From contig CM055198.1 of the NCBI GenBank assembly GCA_029224185.1, positions 3,525,675 to 3,589,674 of the forward strand: a stretch of DNA of 64,000 nucleotides. Reading direction: 5' to 3'. This DNA is from Karalla daura (lineage: Eukaryota; Chordata; Actinopteri; Chaetodontiformes; Leiognathidae). The notes under the pieces were generated by a model. The model was given only the letters and a program-made list of their open reading frames with translations. It had not been told where the DNA came from and did no database searches. Every line of letters starts with the position of its first letter. The first letter of the stretch is position 1. Position numbers and translations under genes: made by a program. Below, piece after piece: positions 13,362 to 64,000 of this stretch.

Positions 13362-15197
13362 CGTGCGTGCATGCATAAACGCATCCCGTGAGTCATTTCC
13401 TCCGAGTCTCTCGTCCCTCAGTGCCCCGAGTGGGCAGCCCGGCTAACCCTCGCCGCTTGTGCCGCGCTCCACAGTCCCAGAGGTCCCAGACCGAGGCGGT
13501 GACGTTCCTGGCCAACCACGACGACAGCAGAGCTCTGTACGCCATCCCAGGTACGCACCCGCACGGCGGGGAGGCCGCACAGCCCCCATGGCGCTCTTAT
13601 GCCAGGACCCGCCCGCGGTCGTCCTGTAAAACGCCAAGCCGTAGCCCCCCGGCCCCGGCGCGGCGGAGCTGCCTGTGATGACTCGAGCTCTTACACTTGT
13701 TGAGGTAGTTCAGATCGTTGCGTCTCGTCCTTCCCCCGCCAGGCCTGGACTATGTGAGCCACGAGGACATCCTGCCCTACCACTCCTCGGAGCAGGCCCC
13801 CATCCAGCACGAGCTGTTCGAGCGCTTCCTCATGTACAACCCTGGCCAAATGTAAGGCCGCTCCCCTCGCCCCTCGGCCCTCGGCCGCCACGCGCGGAGC
13901 GTGAGTAACGGCGCGTTCTCCCTGTGTGCGCGCAGCTCCCCCCGTCACGGCCAGAGACACCCTGAAGGCGTGGCAGGAGAAGAACCACCCGTGGCTGGAG
14001 CTGTCGGACGTCCACAGAGAGACCACGGAGAACATCCGGGTCACCGTCATCCCCTTCTACATGGGCATGAGGGTGAGTGACTGGCCAGAGCCCCGGGAGC
14101 CGCTCGAACACGCGGCCCCGTCCGCCGGTGCGAAGCTCCGCCCCGCCTTTTCGCCGCTCTCGTTTTGGATCTCGTCTATCAAGAGCCAGGCCCGCTGGCT
14201 CACTGTAGCCTTCTCCGTGTCGTAGCCCCCTGCGATATAATGACGACAGTGTTGCTTTTTTTTTCTCCCCCTTTGCCTGTCCTCAGGAGGCCCCAGAACT
14301 CCCACGTCTACTGGGTGAGTAGCAGATTTTGGTTTTCTCTCGAGGCGGAAGGGGGGAGGGGGGGGGTGGCGGGTGGCATACTGTATCGTGCAGAGCGGTC
14401 CATTAGGGACGGTCACAGCGGGGACTTCTCCTCAGCCTCCGAGCCAGGCGCCCGCAGCTAGCGGACTTGTTTTGTGGCTTGTCTTGCAGTGGAGGTACTG
14501 CATCCGCCTGGAGAACATGGGCAGCGAGGTGGTCCAGCTGAGAGAGAGGCACTGGAGGATCTTCAGCCTGTCGGGGACCCTGGAGACGGTCCGGGGACGC
14601 GGCGTCGTGGGCAGGGTCGGTTACCAACCCTGGACGGCTTTGTGCCGCACCTCTAGGAGGCAGGAGCTGAAACGACGTCCGTCTCTGTCTCTGTCTCGCC
14701 CGTAGGAGCCGGTGCTGTCCAAAGAGCAGCCAGCTTCCAGTACAGCAGCCACGTCTCTCTACAGGCCCCCAGCGGTCACATGTGGTGAGTTGCCTCCGCT
14801 GCTCGCGAGCTTTGACTGTTCCGCTCAGGGGCTGTTTGTCTGGTTTCCACAGTCGAGATGGTCTCGAACGTTCACATCCCGACATCGGTGTTTGTGCCGG
14901 GATGAAGCCACCATCATTGGCTTTTCTTGAGAATGTATCAGTGGCTTGACAATCGAATGCTCGCCTCTGCCGTCTCGGGCACATATCCCCCTGTTTGGTA
15001 CAATCCTACACATAACTCTTTGGATTTACTCATTTTGCCAACAAGTGAACACTGTGCTTGTATTGTGTTGTTTGCCTCCAGGGGGACCTTCCGCCATCGA
15101 GAGGACCGACGGCTCCCACTTTGACGTGCGCATCCCCCCTTCTCCCTGGAGAGCAACAAAGACGACAAGGCCGCCCCCCGCCGGCTACTCGTTCTAA
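10094..15197 (+). CDS. poldip2: POLDIP2 (DNA polymerase delta-interacting protein 2), with frame breaks
   Basis: Eleven exons: 10094-10277, 11951-12034, 12283-12381, 12909-13008, 13475-13550, 13743-13851, 13936-14072, 14287-14314, 14490-14615, 14706-14784 and 15082-15197. They follow the family residue for residue: MAACALRR start, RPEGKILETVGV, FGYRGIVLFPW, GSKEVKGKTHTYYQV, NHDDSRALYAIPG, WLELSDVHRETTENI, VIPFYMGMR, RHWRIFSLSGTLETVRG and a GYSF-stop end. The order is mitochondrial leader, YccV/HspQ-like domain, then ApaG-type domain. POLDIP2 binds polymerase delta p50 and PCNA and affects PrimPol and mitochondrial metabolism. About ten single-base indels break the frame: a deletion in exon 1, insertions near 11992, 12019, 12343, 13843, 14292, 15094 and 15173, deletions near 14735 and 15138. 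Ignoring them the product would be about 377 aa (human 368). Splice sites and residues look normal, so I favour assembly error over a pseudogene. Confidence 0.88.
12421..12880 (+). repeat. Long imperfect (CT)n / (TCTG)n polypyrimidine tract in poldip2 intron 3
   Basis: About 460 bases of nearly pure CT with sparse G interruptions, running to about 28 bp before exon 4's acceptor. The complementary strand is a polypurine run. Apparent SLSLSL and RERERE open frames in all readings are artefacts. Confidence 0.97.
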
Positions 15198-16110
15198 CTG
15201 CGAGTAGCCGCCCCCCCCCTGCCCCCCCCCCCAGCCCCCCCCCCCCTCCCCCACCTCAGACCCATCGTCTGTCCCCCGTCGGCCTCGTCCGGGGGGCGTC
15301 CGACACCCGCCCTCCGACCCGCTGAAAACCTCGAAAAGACACGACGCGCGGTCCGGCAAGAGCTGGACACGCGTGGGGGGCGGGGGCGGGGGCGAGGGCG
15401 AGGCGGAGTGCGTCCACTAGGCTGAAGCATCGACCCGGTTGGTTTTTATAGACAGAGGTCCTCCGGGAAGAGCTCCGGCCCCAGCGGAAAGAGCAGCGCC
15501 CCCCCCCCCCCCCCCACCCATCTTCTAGTTTAATACCCTAATTTATAAACGCACCACGCATCTTGGATCCTCCCCCCTCTGGGTCGCGTCGTGCCTCCAC
15601 CACAGGGGCAACGTGGCAAAGTGAGGCGGCGGCCGTCGATAATCTTTCTCCTTCCGAGCTGTGGTTTCCCTTTGAGGTCCCGCCTCAGACCGCCAAGCCC
15701 CCCCCCCCCCCCCCCCCCCCACTGCGACCCACTGCCGCCTGAGATCGACTCGCGTCACGGAGGGGGGAGGGGCGTCTTCCGGACGGTCTTAGTCGTCTTT
15801 GAATAGCAAATACCGTCAAGTCATTAAACTAAGCTGTCGGCGGCCATCTTGGCTAGTGAGAGGGCGTGCAGTGTGCGTGCGTGCCTGCCCGTGTGCGTAT
15901 ATGTGTGTGTGTGTGTGTGCGTGTGTGTGTCCGGGAGAAAGGGAGAGGTGCGGTGCGGCGAATCATGAGCCCGGGACGTCCCCGGTCACGCGAGGAAAGA
16001 AGCTAGCGTCTTTGTTTTGATTTGAAGCAACTCGGACGGTCGAAATACTACTGTAAATAGAGATGTAATTAAAGGCGAAGCAAAAATAATAAATATACCT
16101 TTTGAAAACT
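15198..16110 (+). other. 3' UTR of poldip2 with C homopolymers and poly(A) signal
   Basis: Holds C runs of about 17 (15499-15515) and about 23 (15698-15720) and other C-rich runs near 15210-15250. AATAAA is at 16088-16093. The runs are hard to sequence, consistent with doubtful base calls in this gene. Confidence 0.55.
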
Positions 16111-16361
16111 ACACCCCGACGTCTCCCATGAAAGTGTGTTTCCTCACTGTAGGCTTGTGAAAAGGCAAACGAGCTGAAACGGTCAGTTTTAATTATTACA
16201 CATAGGTCACTGTCGTTTCCAGAACTGAAATAAGACAAGATCTTCCTATTTAATTAACCCGCCTCCACTCGTATTTGATCACAAATGAAGGCTAACTTTG
16301 AACAGTAGAGCTGAAGAGTTCAAACTTCATAACAATTATGACAATTGGAGTTCACCCGATC

Positions 16362-16378
16362 CACCGGCAGGGGGCAGT
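16362..16378 (+). promoter_or_regulatory. CTCF-like motif (plus orientation)
   Basis: CCGGCAGGGGGCAG at 16364-16377, preceded by CA and followed by TG, fits the CTCF core on the plus strand. It lies between the poldip2 3' end and the lrrc75a promoter region, a plausible boundary position. Confidence 0.45.
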
Positions 16379-16722
16379 GCAGCCAACCCCCTGCTCGCTC
16401 TAGCCAAAGCCTAGTACCAGTCATTTGTCGACCATGTAGTCAACTGATCTCCATGTTATCGCCTTCAACGAATCGCACCTACACAGGGTAAAACCAAAAT
16501 GCTTCATATCATTTGGATAAATGTGGGGTATTTGTCTTAAAGGGTTAGGGTTAGTTAGAAAGACCAGCAACAGTAGTATTAGGTGTTGACAGGTCAATGC
16601 ATACAGGTCCTGGATCCACCACAGCATGCAAGATGTTCAGGTGATGACGATGATGATGATGATGGACCCTTTCTGCAGTCTCGACCTACAGCACCAGAGT
16701 CTAGGCCTGGCTGAAACATAAG

Positions 16723-16753
16723 CTTTATGTTTATAAAGCTTATAAACATAAAG
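16723..16753. repeat. 13-bp inverted repeat with 5-nt loop
   Basis: CTTTATGTTTATA (16723-16735) and its exact reverse complement (16741-16753) flank AAGCT. An AT-rich hairpin just upstream of the LINE fragment. Confidence 0.7.
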
Positions 16754-16867
16754 TTTTAAGGCTGCTCTGTATGAATGAAGAGACCGTGTTCACCTCTGAA
16801 GCAGAAACCGTCGAATGGTTCCACGGGAGAGGAGCCTGATAACTGAAAACTCCAAATCTACATCTAC

Positions 16868-17060
16868 ATTTACAGATTCTTGGGACGCGCATTAGAGGAA
16901 CAGAACAACCTAGTGGTGTAAAATGGTTTCAGATCTGAGATAATAAAATGGTGCCAGAACATGAAGAGCTTTGTACGTAAGAAAGATTTTGAAATGTATT
17001 GTATATTGTACAGGAAGCCGATGTAAAGCAGCCAGAACAGGGGATATATGATCCCTCTTA
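16868..17060 (-). mobile_element. L2-like LINE fragment, end of reverse-transcriptase ORF
   Basis: One minus-strand frame reads DHISPVLAALHRLPVQY, then HFKIFLTYKALHVLAP, then reaches a stop near 16908. This matches the conserved C-terminal part of the ORF2 polyprotein in L2/CR1-type vertebrate LINEs (PVL-x-LHWLPV ... FKI ... TYKALH-x-LAP). It is a short, decayed 5'-truncated-type remnant with no intact element around it. Confidence 0.7.
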
Positions 17061-17462
17061 AGTGACAGGTCTTTAATTTACATGGTCAACAGCAACAAGA
17101 CTTTGCAAGAGTCTTTAAAACAGTCATAAATAGTTTTTACATGTAACATGTGAATAACATCGAAATAAAACCTATCCATCCATGCATCCAACTTAAGTTT
17201 TGGATTCCAAATGAATGTCCAGCTCTCAAGGGGAAGACGATGCAAGCATCCAAGCTGCTTCCTGTTTCTGCACAGTATCTCCATTCTGAGCAGGAGACTC
17301 ACCTTTCACTGCCGATTCATGCTGGCCATGGTGTGCTTTGCTGTTGGGGTAGTTTGAAGTGACGTTTTGTTATTGCCACAGTGAGTGTGGGCATGACGAA
17401 ACACGTACCGGTCATCCTCACCGCTCGCACATGTCTGCAGTGATGTGCGTTGATAAGTGATG

Positions 17463-18473
17463 GGGGGGCTTCGGTGCTGGGGGCTGGTCGGAGGAGGCGA
17501 GGCGTCCTGCGCGGAACCTGCCTCCCTGCCCCTCTCCATCACTGTGAGGAGGAGGAGGAGGAGGAGGAGGAGGAGGAGGGCTCCTGCTGCCGGGAACGCG
17601 CTGCGCGCCCCCGCACAGCTGAGCAGAGCGCTGATCCATAATTCAGTCCCAGCTCGGAGCCCCCCTGCTCCTCGCAGCCCGGACAGCGAGGCTCCGCAGC
17701 GGCCACAGCCTCAACCTTGGAGGAGGACGGGAGCTGTGCGTGTGTGTGTACGTGCGTGTGTACGTGTGTGTGTGCATGACTTCCAGCAGCGGAGGGAGGA
17801 CAGGGCAGAGCCAGTAGCCGTCTGTCTCAGAGACGTAAACATTGCCATGCCCTGCTTCGTGCGCCTCCTCCTCCCTCCTCCCTCCTCCTCTTCCTCTTCT
17901 CCTCTGCTCCAGGACAGCGGGCTCCGTGCTGGAGGATAATGGGCTGTGAGGACGACGCCGCAGTCCAAGGTAATTATTTCGGGGGGAAGGCGGTGAAGTT
18001 GTGCTCGGGATAGGAAGCTGCTGCCGCTGCCACTGCTGCTGCTGCGGGCCGGGCTCTGCTCTGCAGCCATTCCGCATCCTTCATCCCGCATCCCGTGCCC
18101 TGCATCCCGCATCCTGCAGCCTGACTTTGCTCTGTCCGTGTTTAGCGGCCATGCTGCAGGCGGCATCCTCAGACCTGTTCCCGACCTGAGCTACTGTACA
18201 CTCGCGGACCAACTAGTAGCTCCACCCCTCAGACAGACTGATTTTGCCTCCTCGGAACATTGTCTTCTCAGTGTGAATGAGTGATGCTGAACATCTTTCC
18301 CTCTCGGCGCGACGTTTCATCCCCAACCAGCAGACTTTGAGAAACATGTGATCACTCTCAGACGTTCCTCTGTGCAGAGTTTCCACATCGATCTCTCTCT
18401 CTGTGCATGAGCTCGTGGTTGGGGGGGTGGTGGTCAGCCTTGTTGTGGTCACAGTGCATGTTGAGGGCGCACC
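17463..18473 (+). promoter_or_regulatory. GC-rich promoter and 5' leader region of lrrc75a
   Basis: A CpG-rich stretch before the lrrc75a ATG with a (GAG)n tract (17547-17579), GT runs and C-rich runs. A possible non-coding or alternative first exon ends at 17969, where CAAG is followed by gtaatt. It would contain an upstream ATG (17939) starting MGCEDDAAVQ. No TATA box is evident. Transcription start and leader splicing cannot be fixed from sequence. Confidence 0.4.
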
Positions 18474-61410
<42,937 letters not shown>

Positions 61411-64000
61411 TTGCTGCCCTACGCCCCGTCCTGCTCATGTTTCCCCTCCTGTGTCGAGTCCTGTGTGGGAAGGAGGCGAGAGAAGACTTTGCGTCCTGCG
61501 GAGGAGGACTGAGCGCGCCCCGAGCCAGACACGCTGCAGCGCTGCCAGGACGTCATCCGTATGAACCTGCCACTTGATACTCCCTCCTCTCATGTGACCG
61601 GCGAGCAGCCAGTGCAACGCTCAGACACAGGCAGAGTCCCCAGTGAACCCAGGTGGCGCTGTAACATGAGAAGACAGCCCCCCCCACAGGATGTCTTTAT
61701 CACAACTGTCTGTTGTTTGAAGTACCATAAGAACAATAATGCTAATGCGTAGACTAGACGGATTACTTATATCACATGAGGCTTTTATGTACAGAATGTT
61801 TATCTATATTCAGGTCCTTTCCTCCTTGGTAACCTGCTAATACCTACATGTGCCTGTGATATGTCTCATTACTGGTTCGTTACGTGTCGAGGAGATAAAA
61901 GACACCAGAGAACATTAAAAAAAAAAAGATACAAAAATAGGCACGGCCCTTTAACTTTTTTGAAACACGTTTGCCAAAAGCTTCTAGTGGAAATGCATAA
62001 AATGTTTCCCTCCCACATACATCCACGGCCAGACAGATGGATGGGAAAGTAGACAGCAATCAAAAGTCAGACCAACATTTTGATGGAAATCAGTTGCAGA
62101 GCAGATGCACCGTGCTTTAGTACTCAGAAGGGGAAATTAGTCTGGTGGCTGTCAGGACATGGGAGGGTCTAAAGTGTCCTGTTTAGGAAGGACAAAGGCT
62201 CGGAGAGATGTGGATGGATGTGACCGTCTAACTGCCCTGGGTCCAGCAGCCCCGTGCTGGAGTATCAAGTTGAAATATTTAGTAGCCTTTTTCTTTCCTC
62301 CCATAATCCAGGTCATGTTCCACTCCATGCTAGCGTACGCCACTGTGCGTCACATGCTTTCGGCTGTGTTTATATATAGGCCGCACTCACGTATGCAGCT
62401 CGCTGGATTACAACAGATGATATCCTCATGCAGTATGTAGCGTTCCCACAGCCTGCACTTTCCCTTCATCGTCCACCTCTTGTTTATGCAAAGCTTTAAG
62501 ACGCACGCTGCGTCTTTTTTGGGTGTGCAGTGTCCACACAGTGTAAATGTTTTTTATCTGTGCAGCAGAGATTCTTTAGATTGTAGCTTGGCGTTTTTAG
62601 AGAGGTGTGCCCCACAATCTATGGATTCCCACATTATATTTCTGCTACCACTGTAGAAGCATATACCGTGTAAAAGCTGGTGTTATTGAGCCGGAAATAA
62701 GGAACTGGTTAAATGTGAAGCTGCATCCATGAAAGTCTATCAGGCCATTAAAAATGTGTCGATGCGATGCCCACCTCTGTAGCTCTAATCGTGCATGGCA
62801 TTAGAATGAAGACTTTGATTCTAATGACATGCTGATGCCTGAAGCTGCAGCACAACGTCATATGAAGACAGGTATTAACATTAATGTCACATCTTCATAA
62901 AATTCTCCCTTTTACACATTTAATACTGGTCTGTGTTGATTGTATCTTGCTGCCCTCTCTCATGTTGTTTACAAGATGAGACCAAGCGATGGACAGCGTG
63001 TGGGATTCTTTATTTGCTTCCCACTCAGAACTATGAAATGCCACACACCTGTCACCAAGAATGGATGCTCCTTTCAGTGCAGCGATGTTCAACCAATGAA
63101 AATGAAAAGGCTGTAAAAGGCATTGTGTGGCTCTGAAAGGAGCCTGAGCCAAGACTGAAGAGATAATACTGGTCAAGGTTTATATCGATTAAGCCCTGAG
63201 ACTTCAAAACACAGGTGCCTGCGTCACAAACTGGCATTTATCAGGCAATAGAGGGGTTAAAACGTTCACTTGAGAGTTGCATGTGGGATTAGCAGGACTG
63301 TTGGTGTGATTGGAGCTTGAAACACACCAAGACAGGAAAAGCCAGGAAATCTTTATCCTCCTGCAGTGATTCTGACCACTTTTTCCTGTTCAGTCTCAGT
63401 CTTGCAAGTCTTCACTCACTGATTTAACACCAGTTCTAATTTATGACGTGATTTCCACCAACAGATGCCCTGTGTTTCATTTCATCATGTCCCCCTGCTC
63501 ACCGGATGTGTTCCCTTCTGAAAGGATTTGTAGAGAGTCTTCAGAAAGATTAATGAATGAACACAGTGAGAATCTAGACGGTGCCTCGTAACATCGGAGC
63601 AAAGTTATTTCCCTTCTTAGGACAAAGGCTTTGAAGGACCCACATTCTTGTGAGCAAGAAATAATCTGTAGAAAGCAGCATGTGTGTCTGAAAAGAGGAC
63701 TTGTGAGTTGTGTTCATTGTAAAAGTACTTTCCTCATCCCATACTTTCAAATATGGTGTGCAGTGAAATCAGTTGCATTTAGATAAGTACCAAAGACAGA
63801 GTTCACATTTAGCCAATACATTTCAGCAGGGAATGAAAGGCATTTTTGTATACCGAAAGCAAAACGCAGCAGTTCCACACAAAGCTAGTCTGTTCTTTAT
63901 CGGTCAGCATGGGAGATATGTTAATTCATAGCCTTCAAAGCTTGAACTCCTGCTCGACAAAGTGACCCTGGGAGGATCTCATACCTTCCACTAAAAGCTC
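61411..64000 (+). other. lrrc75a 3' UTR and downstream sequence, no further gene seen
   Basis: A weak poly(A) signal ATTAAA at 61914-61919 precedes an A-rich run that could be genomic. The end of the transcript is uncertain. No coding exon is recognisable on either strand to the window edge. Confidence 0.4.

Overview
This is vertebrate nuclear DNA, almost certainly from a ray-finned (teleost, probably percomorph) fish. Coding sequence is broken into short GT-AG exons separated by introns of up to 17 kb. The spacers hold GT/CA, CT and GATA microsatellites, long G and C homopolymers, fragments of a dispersed repeat typical of fish, and an L2-like LINE fragment. I recognise seven protein-coding genes, six complete in extent and one cut by the window edge.

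Layout. (1) 1-977, +: the last two coding exons of a smoothelin-like calponin-homology protein. (2) 2989-5005, +: sebox (mezzo-type paired-class homeobox), 3 exons, 334 aa. (3) 7355-8518, -: tmem199, the Vma12-type V-ATPase assembly factor, 6 exons, 199 aa. (4) 10094-15197, +: poldip2, 11 exons, head to head with tmem199. (5) 18474-61410, +: lrrc75a, 5 coding exons over 43 kb, 457 aa. (6, 7) Two tandem C1q-domain secreted-protein genes on the minus strand (36137-37033 and 38883-39767), nested inside lrrc75a intron 2. The sebox/tmem199/poldip2 cluster matches the order and relative orientation I recall from mammals (POLDIP2-TMEM199-SEBOX-VTN), which supports the names. The 2.6 kb after lrrc75a shows no further gene.

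Most notable observations. The two C1q genes come from a recent duplication of about 2.4 kb. Their introns and first exon are nearly identical, but the exon for most of the C1q domain differs at 18 positions, about 15 of them amino-acid changing. That exon diverges faster than its own intron, as expected for diversifying selection. lrrc75a exon 2 (129 nt, in frame) sits exactly between a (GT)23 tract ending in its acceptor and an (AC)21 tract starting just after its donor. The pre-mRNA could fold into a stem of about 42 bp with the exon in the loop. poldip2 has intact splice sites and conserved residues but about ten single-base frame breaks, while its neighbours have none. This looks more like local assembly error than gene decay, but a recent pseudogene is not excluded. 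Two CTCF-like motifs in convergent orientation flank most of lrrc75a.

The genes do not form one pathway. tmem199 acts in V-ATPase assembly in the ER/Golgi, poldip2 in mitochondria and nucleus, sebox in early embryonic transcription, the C1q proteins outside the cell, and lrrc75a has no established molecular function. All coordinates come from reading the sequence by eye. No alignments or database searches were run.
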